Shown here in pieces: positions 1 through 7,592 of a DNA stretch of 30,022 nucleotides. How positions within the stretch are numbered: the first letter of the stretch is position 1; each line of letters starts with the position of its first letter. This DNA comes from Gammaproteobacteria bacterium (GTDB lineage: Bacteria; Pseudomonadota; Gammaproteobacteria; Steroidobacterales; GCA-2729495). Below the pieces are notes generated by a model. It searched no databases, was not told the origin of the DNA, and worked only from the letters and a program-made list of their open reading frames with translations. The translations under genes were made by a program, and so were the position numbers. The DNA is taken from assembly GCA_030429685.1 (NCBI GenBank), contig JAUIEY010000004.1, forward strand, positions 1 through 30,022, in the 5' to 3' direction.

Positions 1-284
1 TCTTACTGACGGTAACCCGACAGACGGGGTAGGCCGACAGCCAGTTTAGTAAAGATTTAACGCTTGGGCCCCAAACATACCCTCACGCGGTTCTGTGTAG
101 ATAACACCGGGAACCGAACGCACAGACACGTGCCGGGCCGATGGCATTACAACTGGTTTTTAAGCAGCTAATGCGTAGTTGTCGTCGTTGGCAACTATAA
201 GGTTTACAGCTGGTTTAACGAGGTAATCTGTCCCTCGGCATGCACATGAAGTTTCAACACCCACGTCGAAGCCATGTCGCCCCC
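1..284 (-). ncRNA. ssrA: tmRNA (transfer-messenger RNA), 3' end cut by window edge
   Basis: Reading the minus strand from 284, the RNA begins with GGGGGCGACATGGCTTCGACG, the usual tmRNA 5' end that forms the tRNA-like domain. The tag reading frame runs from 192 down to 160 and encodes ANDDNYALAA followed by TAA, the classic degradation tag recognised by ClpXP. The resume codon GCC is preceded by TAGTT, close to TAGTC in E. coli. The resume codon sits at nt 93 of the RNA, against about 90 in E. coli. About 70-80 nt of the 3' end, including the TTCAA arm and CCA, lie beyond base 1. tmRNA rescues stalled ribosomes together with SmpB, which is encoded on the same strand at 1407-1886. Confidence 0.96.
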
Positions 285-300
285 GTAATCGTTCACGAGG

Positions 301-321
301 CCCGGCCTACGACTGGCCGGG
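301..321 (-). other. hairpin in pre-tmRNA 5' leader
   Basis: CCCGGCC at 301-307 is a perfect inverted repeat of GGCCGGG at 315-321, with a 7-nt loop. It lies between the candidate ssrA promoter and the mature tmRNA 5' end. If the promoter call is right, the primary transcript starts at or next to this GC-only stem. RNase P processing would then remove it. Confidence 0.5.
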
Positions 322-327
322 GCAGCG

Positions 328-356
328 ATTCTACACCTGCTATCGACCGGCGAAAA
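328..356 (-). promoter_or_regulatory. candidate ssrA promoter
   Basis: On the minus strand a TAGAAT -10 element lies at 333-328, with a weak TTTTCG -35 element at 356-351 and a 17-nt spacer. Transcription would start near 321, giving a pre-tmRNA leader of about 37 nt. The -10 is good and the -35 poor, so this is a tentative call. Confidence 0.4.
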
Positions 357-404
357 GCGCTAAAGTTCACAAAATCGCACAGCAAATCAATTCGATAGGA
401 GCTT

Positions 405-1406
405 ATGACACTGCCCACTACAATGCGTGCCATGGTGCTGAACCAACCGGGCCAGCCATTGCAGCCCCTGCTGCAGCAGTTGCCGCAGCCGGCGGCCGAC
501 GAATTGCTTATCCGGGTTGCGGCCTGTGGGGTGTGTCGTACCGACCTGCATGTGGTGGACGGTGAACTAACAGAGCCGTCCTTGCCGCTGATTCCGGGAC
601 ACCAGATTGTCGGTGAGGTTGTCGCTGCCGGTGCTGCGGCTGACCGTGGCCGGATTGGCCGCCGGGTCGGCGTGCCCTGGCTGGGCGGCAGCTGCGGCGG
701 CTGCGACTATTGCGCAGCAGGTCGGGAAAACCTGTGTGATAAGGCGCAGTATACGGGTTACCAGCGCAATGGTGGTTTTGCCGAATACGTCACGGCACGT
801 CAGGACTATTGTTTTGCGTTGCCTGATGACTACAGCGATATTCAGGCTGCGCCGCTGCTATGTGCCGGATTGATCGGCTACCGGGCTTATCGGGCCGCCG
901 GCCCGGGCAAGCGGCTGGGGTTATATGGTTTCGGCGCAGCGGCACATATACTCACGCAGGTTGCAGTCCATGAGCACCGCGAGGTTTTTGCTTTTACGCG
1001 CCCGGGCGATGAGCAGGCGCAGGCACTGGCAGTGTCCCTGGGCGTTGCATGGGCCGGCGATTCGACGCAGGGTGCCGATGTCGAACTTGATGCCGCCATA
1101 TTGTTTGCGCCCGACGGCACACTGGTTCCCAAGGCACTGCGCGATGTCCGTAAGGGCGGCCGGGTGGTCTGCGCGGGCATCCATATGTCAGACATACCAG
1201 GGTTTCCTTATGCGGATCTTTGGGGCGAGCGGCGCATCGAATCGGTAGCCAACCTGACACGCCGCGATGGCGAGGAATTTTTGCCGCTGGCGGCAAGTAT
1301 TCCGGTGCGTACCGAGGTGCACAGCTACCCGCTGGAACAAGTCAATCGGGCACTGGACGATTTGCGCGCTGGTCGATTTGCCGGGGCAGCAGTAGTGGTT
1401 CCCTGA
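405..1406 (+). CDS. zinc-dependent alcohol dehydrogenase family protein
   Basis: This 333-residue protein belongs to the medium-chain zinc alcohol dehydrogenase superfamily and probably oxidises an alcohol or reduces an aldehyde with NAD(P); the substrate cannot be read from sequence. Catalytic zinc ligands are visible at C44 (GVCRTD), H66 (GHQ) and C153 (LLCAG). The structural zinc site is C97, C100, C103 and C111. The GroES-like fold occupies roughly residues 1-160. The nucleotide-binding domain follows, with a GLYGFGAAAH turn at 172-181 in place of the usual GxGGxG. It looks like the short zinc-binding ADH family of about 330 residues. AGGA at 397-400 supports the ATG at 405; a second ATG at 423 is possible. 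It lies alone between ssrA and smpB, which are both on the opposite strand, and its stop touches the smpB stop with no gap. Confidence 0.88.
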   Translation: MTLPTTMRAMVLNQPGQPLQPLLQQLPQPAADELLIRVAACGVCRTDLHVVDGELTEPSLPLIPGHQIVGEVVAAGAAADRGRIGRRVGVPWLGGSCGGCDYCAAGRENLCDKAQYTGYQRNGGFAEYVTARQDYCFALPDDYSDIQAAPLLCAGLIGYRAYRAAGPGKRLGLYGFGAAAHILTQVAVHEHREVFAFTRPGDEQAQALAVSLGVAWAGDSTQGADVELDAAILFAPDGTLVPKALRDVRKGGRVVCAGIHMSDIPGFPYADLWGERRIESVANLTRRDGEEFLPLAASIPVRTEVHSYPLEQVNRALDDLRAGRFAGAAVVVP

Positions 1407-1886
1407 CTATTTGTTTTTCAGGATCCGCGCCTGTTGCCGCTTCCAGTCGCGTTCTTTGCTGTCGGCCCGTTTGTCGTGCTGCTTCTTACCCTTGGCCAGG
1501 CCAAGCTGCAGTTTGGCGCGGCCTTTTTTCCAGTAAAGTCTGAGCGGCACCAATGTATAGCCTTTGCGGTCAACCGCGCCGGTCAGTCGGTCGATTTCCA
1601 TGCGATTCAGCAGCAGCTTGCGTTGCCGCGTGGGTTGCGGATTGATGTGCGTGGACGCGGTGGGCAGCGGCGATATGTTGCAGCCGGTCATGAACACCTC
1701 GCCATTGCGGACAAACACATAGGCTTCGGTCAGATTGGCGCGCCCGGCACGCAGGCTTTTCACTTCCCAGCCCTGCAGGCACAGACCGGCCTCGAAGTCG
1801 TCTTCGATGTGAAAATTGTGGCGCGCCTTGCGGTTTTCGGCGATGGTGTCGTCGCCTGCGCCCTTGGTTTTCTTTGCGTTGGCCAT
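1407..1886 (-). CDS. smpB: SsrA-binding protein SmpB
   Basis: This 159-residue RNA-binding protein binds the tRNA-like domain of tmRNA and places it in the empty A site of stalled ribosomes. Family motifs are visible in order: NRKARHNFHIEDDFEAGL near the start, LQGWEVKSLRAGRANL, the central RKLLLNRMEIDRL segment, and KGYTLVPLRLYWK. The C-terminal tail GLAKGKKQHDKRADSKERDW is the basic stretch that becomes helical in the mRNA channel. Length is normal for the family. The start is the ATG at 1886; only a weak AGGC-type ribosome site precedes it. Its tmRNA partner is 1.1 kb downstream on the same strand, with an oppositely oriented dehydrogenase between them. Confidence 0.97.
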   Translation of the reverse strand: MANAKKTKGAGDDTIAENRKARHNFHIEDDFEAGLCLQGWEVKSLRAGRANLTEAYVFVRNGEVFMTGCNISPLPTASTHINPQPTRQRKLLLNRMEIDRLTGAVDRKGYTLVPLRLYWKKGRAKLQLGLAKGKKQHDKRADSKERDWKRQQARILKNK

Positions 1887-1913
1887 GCTTGCCTGACGGT
1901 TTCGGACCGCCGG

Positions 1914-1942
1914 TTGTCCCTGTAACGGCTTTGAGCCACAAT
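1914..1942 (+). promoter_or_regulatory. candidate promoter for NSS transporter-ratA-rnfH
   Basis: TTGTCC at 1914-1919 and CACAAT at 1937-1942 are separated by exactly 17 nt in the gap between divergent smpB and the transporter gene. Transcription would start near 1949 and leave a leader of about 26 nt. The match is reasonable but not strong. Confidence 0.4.
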
Positions 1943-1974
1943 CTTCTCAAGTTTTGCCGCACGGTGATAGCAAT

Positions 1975-3384
1975 ATGTCCGACACGGAAGCCGGTGACGG
2001 TCGCCGCAGTTCTCTACACGGTTTCTGGTCTTCGAAACTCGCCTTCATCCTCGCCGTAACCGGCTCGGCAGTCGGTCTCGGCAATATCTGGAAGTTTCCC
2101 TATGTTGCCGGCGAGAACGGTGGCGGCGCTTTTGTGCTGATCTATCTGCTCTGCGTGTTTGGCATCGGGCTGCCCATTATGATGTCCGAAACCATGCTCG
2201 GCCGGCGCGGTCGGCGCAATCCGGTAGCGTCCATGATGCTGCTGGGCGAAGAGGAGGGCGGCGGTCGCTGGTGGGGTGTGGTCGGCCTGTCGGGCGTGGC
2301 CGCCGGGTTTCTGATTCTGTCTTTCTACAGTGTGATTGCCGGTTGGGTGCTGGCCTATGTGATGCAATCGATGGCCGGCTCCTTTGTGGCAGCCGACGCA
2401 GCAACTGTTAAAAGCCTGTTCAACGCACTGGCCGGCAACTGGCAGGCAACAGCGGGTTGGCACACCATATTCATGGTTATTACGGTGGTTGTGGTAGCGC
2501 GCGGCGTGGAGCGCGGTCTGGAGCAGGCCGTCACATTGATGGTGCCGGCATTGATCGGCATTTTGCTTATTCTGCTGGGTTTTTCGGCAGCAACCGGTGA
2601 GTTCGAAATGGGCGTGCGCTTCATGTTCGAGCCCGACTGGTCGAAAGTCAGCGGTGAAACCGTGCTGGCAGCGCTGGGTCAGGCTTTTTTTACCCTGAGT
2701 ATCGGCATGGGCTGCGTGATGGCATACGGTGCGTACTTGCCGCAGGAAACCTCGATTCCTGCGACAGCCACGGCGGTGGTGTGTGCCGATACATCGGTCG
2801 CGGTGCTCAGCGGACTGGTTATTTTCCCCATTGTGTTTGCCAATGGGATCGACCCGATGGCCGGGCCCGGACTAATTTTTGAAGCGCTGCCATTATCATT
2901 TGGCAACATGCCCGGCGGCGTGTTTTTCGGCACGCTGTTCTTTTTGCTGGTGGGCTTTGCCGCGCTCACTTCCGCTATCAGCCTGATGGAACCGGCAGTG
3001 GCCTGGTGGGTGGAATCGTTCGCAACCACCCGTGCCAGGGCCTCGATCATTATTGGGCTAATTATCTGGGCGCTGGGCTTTTTGAGCGTGTTCTCGTTCA
3101 GTCTGCTGGCCGACTTCAGGTTCCTGAACGGCACGTTCATGGATAATTTCGATTTCCTGACCAGCAACGTCATGCTGCCGCTGGGCGGCCTGCTGATAAC
3201 GGTATTTTGTGGCTGGGTAATGAGCGAAAACTCGGTAAACGATGAGTTGAATATCGGCCAGTCAGCCCTCTACCGAACCTGGCGTTTTCTGACTCGTTTC
3301 GTTGCGCCTGTAGCGGTGGTGCTGGTGTTTTTGCATGCTGTTGGCTGGCTGGACTGGCTCATGGCCCGGCCGATTGGCAGCTGA
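1975..3384 (+). CDS. sodium-dependent transporter, NSS (SLC6/LeuT-like) family
   Basis: This 469-residue integral membrane protein is of the neurotransmitter:sodium symporter family, which uses the sodium gradient to import amino acids or related amines. The TM1 signature GSAVGLGNIWKFPY is at residues 30-43 and is followed by GENGGGAF, both parts of the sodium and substrate site in LeuT. The TM6 unwound region is FFTLSIGMGCVMAYG near 238-252. About eleven to twelve hydrophobic segments span the length. The substrate cannot be predicted. The start was set at ATG 1975, with GGTGA at 1963-1967, rather than the upstream in-frame TTG at 1954. It is the first gene of a tight cluster: ratA begins 2 nt after its stop. 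Confidence 0.92.
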   Translation: MSDTEAGDGRRSSLHGFWSSKLAFILAVTGSAVGLGNIWKFPYVAGENGGGAFVLIYLLCVFGIGLPIMMSETMLGRRGRRNPVASMMLLGEEEGGGRWWGVVGLSGVAAGFLILSFYSVIAGWVLAYVMQSMAGSFVAADAATVKSLFNALAGNWQATAGWHTIFMVITVVVVARGVERGLEQAVTLMVPALIGILLILLGFSAATGEFEMGVRFMFEPDWSKVSGETVLAALGQAFFTLSIGMGCVMAYGAYLPQETSIPATATAVVCADTSVAVLSGLVIFPIVFANGIDPMAGPGLIFEALPLSFGNMPGGVFFGTLFFLLVGFAALTSAISLMEPAVAWWVESFATTRARASIIIGLIIWALGFLSVFSFSLLADFRFLNGTFMDNFDFLTSNVMLPLGGLLITVFCGWVMSENSVNDELNIGQSALYRTWRFLTRFVAPVAVVLVFLHAVGWLDWLMARPIGS

Positions 3385-3386
3385 CC

Positions 3387-3839
3387 GTGCGGCAGGTTGA
3401 CCGCAGCGCACTGGTTTCCTACAGCGCGCCGGAAATGTATGCGCTGGTAGAGGATGTTGAAGCATATCCGGAGTTCCTGCCGTGGTGCACCGGCGCGCAG
3501 TTGCATGAAAAGTCCGCGGCTGAGCTGACGGCGAGCATTGGCATAGGCCTGGGGGCGCTGAACACAAAATTCTCCACCCGCAATGAACTCGATCCGCCAC
3601 GGGTCATGACCATGGAATTGCTGAGCGGCCCGTTCCGCTTTTTGCATGGCCGCTGGGAGTTTGAGCCGTTGGGTGACGCAGAGCTAGGTGACGCAGGTTG
3701 TGAAGCGCGCCTCAGGGTGGAGTTTGAATTCGACAGCACGGCGCAGGATCTGCTACTCGGCCCGGCGTTCGAAAAAATCTGCAATGAACTGATGGATGCC
3801 TTCGTGCGTCGCGCCAATAAACTGTATGCCGATGGCTGA
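3387..3839 (+). CDS. ratA: RatA, START/SRPBCC-domain protein of the ribosome-association toxin / Coq10 family
   Basis: This 150-residue protein carries the family opening RSALVSYSAPEMYALVEDVEAYPEFLPWC, in which the SRPBCC fold forms a hydrophobic cavity. E. coli RatA was described as binding the 50S subunit and blocking 70S formation; the mitochondrial homologue Coq10 binds ubiquinone. Which role applies here is not visible in the sequence. The start is GTG at 3387, chosen because the next residues (MRQVDRSAL) align exactly with the family N-terminus. It begins 2 nt after the transporter stop, and its last 8 nt overlap rnfH, so the pair is translationally coupled. Confidence 0.93.
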   Translation: MRQVDRSALVSYSAPEMYALVEDVEAYPEFLPWCTGAQLHEKSAAELTASIGIGLGALNTKFSTRNELDPPRVMTMELLSGPFRFLHGRWEFEPLGDAELGDAGCEARLRVEFEFDSTAQDLLLGPAFEKICNELMDAFVRRANKLYADG

Positions 3840-4149
3840 ACAGGAACTCATCAGCATAGAGGTGGTTTACGCTTTGCCGCAGCAACAGAAGCTGCTGGAA
3901 GTTCGGGTTCCGGCCGGCGCGAAGGCCCGCGAGATAGTGCTGGCGTCGGGTCTGGATGAGCATTTTCCGCAGCTTGATCTGCGGCACGCGCCCATCGGGG
4001 TGTTCGGCAGTATTGTGCGGGATGACTACCCTGTGCGGCCCGGTGATCGGATCGAAATATACCGGCCACTCGTCAATGAGCCGCGCGCAGCACGTCGGGC
4101 CGCGGCAGCCCGCGGTGATGTGATGGGAACCAAGCCCGCAGCAGACTGA
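3832..4149 (+). CDS. rnfH: RnfH family protein (ubiquitin-like fold, also called RatB)
   Basis: This small 105-residue protein of the UPF0125/RnfH family has a ubiquitin-like beta-grasp fold. Recognisable segments are ISIEVVYALPQQQ at the start, the VPAGAKAREIVLASGL helix region, and the DLRHAPIGVFG and RPGDRIEIYRPL motifs. The molecular role is unresolved; it is regularly paired with ratA. The ATG at 3832 was chosen because it overlaps the ratA stop (ATGGCTGA) and matches family length; the in-frame ATG at 3796 lies inside ratA. The stop at 4149 is one base from the stop of convergent bamE. Confidence 0.92.
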   Translation: MAEQELISIEVVYALPQQQKLLEVRVPAGAKAREIVLASGLDEHFPQLDLRHAPIGVFGSIVRDDYPVRPGDRIEIYRPLVNEPRAARRAAAARGDVMGTKPAAD

Positions 4150-4150
4150 A

Positions 4151-4477
4151 TTAACCGGGTTTGGTTGCTACGTCGCGCTGGATTTCGCGCACCACATTGT
4201 CGTCAAACCAGACGATCAGCCAGCGGCGCTCGGCGGTAGTGCTGCCGCCGGGGCGGAAATAATACAGATAGTCCCAGCGATCGGCGTGAAAGCTGTCTGA
4301 AACAACGGGTGTGCCGAGCAGGAAGCGGACCTGGCTGCGTGTCATGCCGACGGTGACTTTTTCCACATCTGCCGGTTCCAGTTTGTTGCCCTGCTGCACG
4401 TCCAGTTCATAGACGCAGCCAGCCAGCAGCAGCAAACTGCATATAAAAAATATTGTCAGCTGTCTTGCGATACGCAT
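4151..4477 (-). CDS. bamE: outer membrane protein assembly factor BamE (SmpA/OmlA lipoprotein)
   Basis: This 108-residue outer membrane lipoprotein is a subunit of the BAM complex that inserts beta-barrel proteins. A lipoprotein signal peptide is clear: MRIAR, then a hydrophobic stretch, then the lipobox LLAGC with C21 as the lipidated cysteine. The mature SmpA/OmlA domain shows NKLEPADVEKVTVGMTRSQV, FLLGTPVVSDSFHADRWDYLYYF and a WLIVWFDDN strand. The start is ATG 4477 because this places the signal peptide at the terminus; a longer reading frame from 4609 would bury it and overlap fur. An AAGGA site lies 12 nt upstream. It is divergent from fur. Confidence 0.95.
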   Translation of the reverse strand: MRIARQLTIFFICSLLLLAGCVYELDVQQGNKLEPADVEKVTVGMTRSQVRFLLGTPVVSDSFHADRWDYLYYFRPGGSTTAERRWLIVWFDDNVVREIQRDVATKPG

Positions 4478-4515
4478 CGGTCTATCAAATCCTTGCAATT
4501 TGGCGGCGCAGGCGA

Positions 4516-4544
4516 TTTCCACCATAATCCGTGGACGCGATAAT
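4516..4544 (+). promoter_or_regulatory. candidate fur promoter
   Basis: TTTCCA at 4516-4521 and GATAAT at 4539-4544 are 17 nt apart in the 99-nt gap between bamE and fur. Start would be near 4551. GATAATAAC at 4539-4547 recalls half of a Fur box, but the second half is missing, so autoregulation is not supported by a full site. Confidence 0.4.
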
Positions 4545-4576
4545 AACTGCTCCTGCGTGATTCTGCAGAAATCTTC

Positions 4577-4990
4577 ATGTCCGAGACACAGTACAGCGCC
4601 GACTTGCACAATGTAGGTTTGAAAGCCACCTCAGCCAGGCTGCGCGTGCTGCAGTTGTTTGAGTCCAGTCCCGCCGAGCACCTGAGCGCGGAGGAAATCC
4701 ACAATCGGCTGTCGGAAAGCGGCGAGGAAATCGGCCTGGCTACCGTCTACCGGGTGCTGTCGCATTTTGAGGCGGCAGGTCTGCTGATCCGGCATAACTT
4801 CGAGGAAGGTCGCGCCGTTTACGAACGCGCTGCGACCGGCCATCACGATCATATGGTTGATCTGGATACCGGCAAAATCATTGAATTTGTCGACGACGAA
4901 ATCGAAGCTTTACAAAAGCGCATCGCCGACAAGCACGGCTACGACATCGTGAGCCACAATCTGGTTCTGTTTGTGAAAGCCAAGCGCTGA
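4577..4990 (+). CDS. fur: ferric uptake regulator Fur
   Basis: This 137-residue metal-responsive repressor controls iron uptake genes when loaded with Fe(II). The N-terminal winged helix includes GLKATSARLRVLQLF and EEIGLATVYRVLSHFEAAGL. Metal ligands match E. coli Fur with a +2 offset: H35, E83, H90 and H92 at one site; H89, D91, E110 and H127 at the other. The protein has no cysteine at all: the CxxC segment that follows HHDH in E. coli is HMVDLDTGK here, as in Pseudomonas Fur, so the structural Cys zinc site is absent. The ATG at 4577 has only a weak ribosome site. The stop is 12 nt from the stop of convergent recN. Confidence 0.97.
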   Translation: MSETQYSADLHNVGLKATSARLRVLQLFESSPAEHLSAEEIHNRLSESGEEIGLATVYRVLSHFEAAGLLIRHNFEEGRAVYERAATGHHDHMVDLDTGKIIEFVDDEIEALQKRIADKHGYDIVSHNLVLFVKAKR

Positions 4991-5002
4991 TCTTTACCAG
5001 GC

Positions 5003-6688
5003 TTAGCCTGTTTTCTGTGGCTGCAGCGCTGACTCCAGCATTTCCCGTGCATGTTCGCGAGTACGGGTAGTAATTTCCACGCCACCCAGCATGCGCGCGA
5101 TTTCTTCCACACGCTCCTCTTCATTCAGGCTGGTCACCCGAGTGCGTGTGCTGTTGCCGTCACTCAGTTTGGTGACGCGAAAATGCGCGTGGCCTTTGCA
5201 GGCCACCTGCGGCAGATGGGTGACGCATAAAACCTGGCAGTTGGCGGCCAGTTCACGCAGACGGGCGCCGACAATATCCGCGGTGCCGCCGCCCACGCCT
5301 GCATCGACTTCGTCAAAGATCACGGTAGGCGCCTGCTCGCGCGCATTGGCGGCCACCTGTATGGCCAGGCTGATGCGCGACAGCTCGCCGCCCGAAGCCA
5401 CCTTGCTGAGCGCGCCCGGCTGTATGCCGGGGTTAATAGCCACTCGAAACTCGACTTTTTCGCTGCCGGCAGGGCCCGGTTGCTCAAGCGCATGCAATGT
5501 AATGGTGAAGTTGCCCTCCGGCATACCGAGTTGACGCATGTTGTCAGTGATTGCGCCGGCGAGTTTGGTGGCGGCCCGTTTGCGCCCCTTGCTCAGTTTG
5601 ATGCAGAGATTTTGCAAGTCCTGCGCGGCAGCCGTCATCTGTTGCTGAAGCGCCTCCAGCGTGTCGTCGGTATTTTCAATGGCGCGCAGTTCTTCAGTTA
5701 GCTGCGAGAGCAGCTCGGGCAAATCAGCCGGTTGCACACGATGTTTGCGCGCCGTGTCGTGCAGCGCGCCCAGCCGCGCCTCGAGCGCGGCCAGATCAAG
5801 CTCGGTATCTGCATCCGCAGTGAGGTACTGGCGCAGATTGTCGGCAGCTTCCGAAACCTGAATTTCGGCCTCTTTGAGAAGCTGTACCGTCTCCGCCAGG
5901 CTCGGATCCATGGTGCCAAGGTTTTCGAGCAACTGGCGTGCGCGTCCCAGCTGGTCATGCGCCGAACTGTCGGCGTCACTCTCGTACAGAAGTTGCAGCG
6001 CTTCCTGAGTGCCGGCCCCCAGCTTGCTGGCATTGGCGGCTTTTTTATGGGCAGCGTCCAGTGTTTCGATCTCACCGGGGCGCGGATCCAGCGCCTCCAG
6101 TTCACTGACCTGAAAACGCAGCAGGTCGAGGCGGGCATGCTGGTCAGACCGCGCCGCCTCCAGTTCGTTGAAGCGTTTTTGCAGTGCCTGCCAGGCGCGG
6201 TAGGCAACCTCGACCTCGTCAGCCTGAGCAACCAGGCCACCATGCTGGTCCAGCAACTGGCGCTGCACCTCGGCCTTGCCGAGCGACTGGTGTGCCTGTT
6301 GCCCGCAAATATCCACCAGTATGCTGCCCAGTTCACGCAGGGTTTGCATGGGCACGGGATTGCCATTGATGTAGCCGCGTGAGCGGCCTTCGGCAGTCAC
6401 CACCCGGCGCAACAGGCAACCTGCGTCGCTGTCGAGATCGTTGGCCCGCAGCCACTGGGCTGCGGGACTGTCCGCAGCGATATCAAAGCCGGCGGCAATC
6501 TCGGCGCGTTCCGTACCGGCACGCACCGCCTCGCTGTCAGCCCGCTCGCCGAGCGCCAGCGACAGGGCATCAATGAGTATGGATTTGCCCGCACCGGTTT
6601 CGCCGGTCAGCACGGTCAGCCCTGCGCCGGGTTCTGCCTCGACTTCATCGACGACGGCCAAATTGCGAATAAGCAGGTGATTGAGCAA
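5003..6688 (-). CDS. recN: DNA repair protein RecN (SMC-like ATPase)
   Basis: This 561-residue SMC-family ATPase acts in recombinational repair of double-strand breaks with RecA. The Walker A motif GETGAGKS is at residues 29-36. The long alpha-helical middle is typical of the coiled-coil arm. The ABC signature SGGELSR starts at 432, and Walker B VIFDEVDAGVGG follows near 456. Length is normal. The start is TTG at 6688: it gives the family N-terminus (MLNHLLIRNLAVVDEVE) and is preceded by GAGG at 6702-6699, which overlaps the nadK stop. It is cotranscribed behind nadK with 13 nt between them. No SOS box is visible because the gene has no promoter region of its own. Confidence 0.96.
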   Translation of the reverse strand: MLNHLLIRNLAVVDEVEAEPGAGLTVLTGETGAGKSILIDALSLALGERADSEAVRAGTERAEIAAGFDIAADSPAAQWLRANDLDSDAGCLLRRVVTAEGRSRGYINGNPVPMQTLRELGSILVDICGQQAHQSLGKAEVQRQLLDQHGGLVAQADEVEVAYRAWQALQKRFNELEAARSDQHARLDLLRFQVSELEALDPRPGEIETLDAAHKKAANASKLGAGTQEALQLLYESDADSSAHDQLGRARQLLENLGTMDPSLAETVQLLKEAEIQVSEAADNLRQYLTADADTELDLAALEARLGALHDTARKHRVQPADLPELLSQLTEELRAIENTDDTLEALQQQMTAAAQDLQNLCIKLSKGRKRAATKLAGAITDNMRQLGMPEGNFTITLHALEQPGPAGSEKVEFRVAINPGIQPGALSKVASGGELSRISLAIQVAANAREQAPTVIFDEVDAGVGGGTADIVGARLRELAANCQVLCVTHLPQVACKGHAHFRVTKLSDGNSTRTRVTSLNEEERVEEIARMLGGVEITTRTREHAREMLESALQPQKTG

Positions 6689-6701
6689 TGTCGGTCGGCC
6701 T

Positions 6702-7592
6702 CTACTTACGATCGCGTTTGTCGCGGCCCCAGTATAGTTTGTTGCGCAGTACCTCGTAGTAGTCGTAGCCGGGCGGATGAATGAGTTTTACGGTATCGGC
6801 CGCTGCCGTGATGCGCAGTGTGTCGCCTACGGCCAGCGAACCAATGCGCTCGCCGTCACCGCTGACATCTGCATCGGCGCCATGATTTTCGACCAGTTGC
6901 ACCTCGGTAACACTCTGGCCGCTGATAACAATCGGCCGGTCAGCGAGGGTATGCGGACAGATAGGCGCCAGCACAATAGCATTCAGGTGCGGCACCATGA
7001 TCGGGCCACCGACACTCAGCGCATAGGCGGTTGAGCCCGTTGGAGTGGCCGCTATAAACCCGTCACCGCCGTGCGTGTTGACGTAGCGGCCGTCCACGGC
7101 GGTGCGATATTCGAGCATGCGCGCAGTTTCGCAACGCTTGATCACAATGTCATTGACGGCAACGCCGCTGCAAAGGGTTTCGCCGGCGCGGAGTATTTCG
7201 GCATGCAGCAGCATGCGTGCCTCCTGCGCATAGTCACCGTTTAGCACGGCGTCAACACTGTCCTGAATGTCCTCCGGCAGGATATCGGCCAGAAAGCCCA
7301 GCCTGCCGCGATTGATGCCCATCACCGGGACGTTATGCTGTGAGGCATACCGGGCGGCATACAGCATGGTGCCATCGCCGCCCACGGCGATGACCAGATC
7401 GGCATTGGCCGGCAGCTCAGCGTCTTCAACGGCGGCCTGCCGAGCGGGTGCAGAGGGGGCGGGAAGCTGGTTGGACACCAGTATATTCAGGTCCCTCGCG
7501 CACAGATGATCCACCGCCACCGCGACGGTTTCAACTGCCGCCGCGTCTGCCGGATTGCCCATGATGACGACATTGTTAAAGGGTTGGCTCAT
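6702..7592 (-). CDS. nadK: NAD kinase (ATP/polyphosphate-dependent)
   Basis: NAD kinase phosphorylates NAD to NADP and is the source of the cell's NADPH pool. With the ATG at 7592 the protein has 296 residues. Family motifs are GGDG at 71-74 (followed by TMLYAAR), GINRGRLGFL near 92-101, the NE/D site in GVAVNDIVIKR, and TPTGSTAY at 183-190 followed by SVGGPIMVPHLNAI. An in-frame GTG at 7598 is a longer alternative. No Shine-Dalgarno sequence precedes either start, and a TATGAT element lies only 6 nt before the ATG, suggesting a leaderless message. It heads a nadK-recN operon and is divergent from hrcA, with only 29 nt between the start codons. Confidence 0.95.
   Translation of the reverse strand: MSQPFNNVVIMGNPADAAAVETVAVAVDHLCARDLNILVSNQLPAPSAPARQAAVEDAELPANADLVIAVGGDGTMLYAARYASQHNVPVMGINRGRLGFLADILPEDIQDSVDAVLNGDYAQEARMLLHAEILRAGETLCSGVAVNDIVIKRCETARMLEYRTAVDGRYVNTHGGDGFIAATPTGSTAYALSVGGPIMVPHLNAIVLAPICPHTLADRPIVISGQSVTEVQLVENHGADADVSGDGERIGSLAVGDTLRITAAADTVKLIHPPGYDYYEVLRNKLYWGRDKRDRK

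Noticed and set aside
3387..4149. ratA-rnfH as a toxin-antitoxin defence module
   Set aside because: The pair was once named RatAB, but it is a conserved housekeeping neighbourhood gene pair, RnfH is not an established antitoxin, and there are no signs of mobility.
4539..4547. Fur box upstream of fur
   Set aside because: Only GATAATAAC is present; the second half of the palindrome is missing, and the sequence doubles as the probable -10.
4478..4609. N-terminal extension of bamE upstream of ATG 4477
   Set aside because: It would place the lipoprotein signal peptide internally and overlap the fur coding region.
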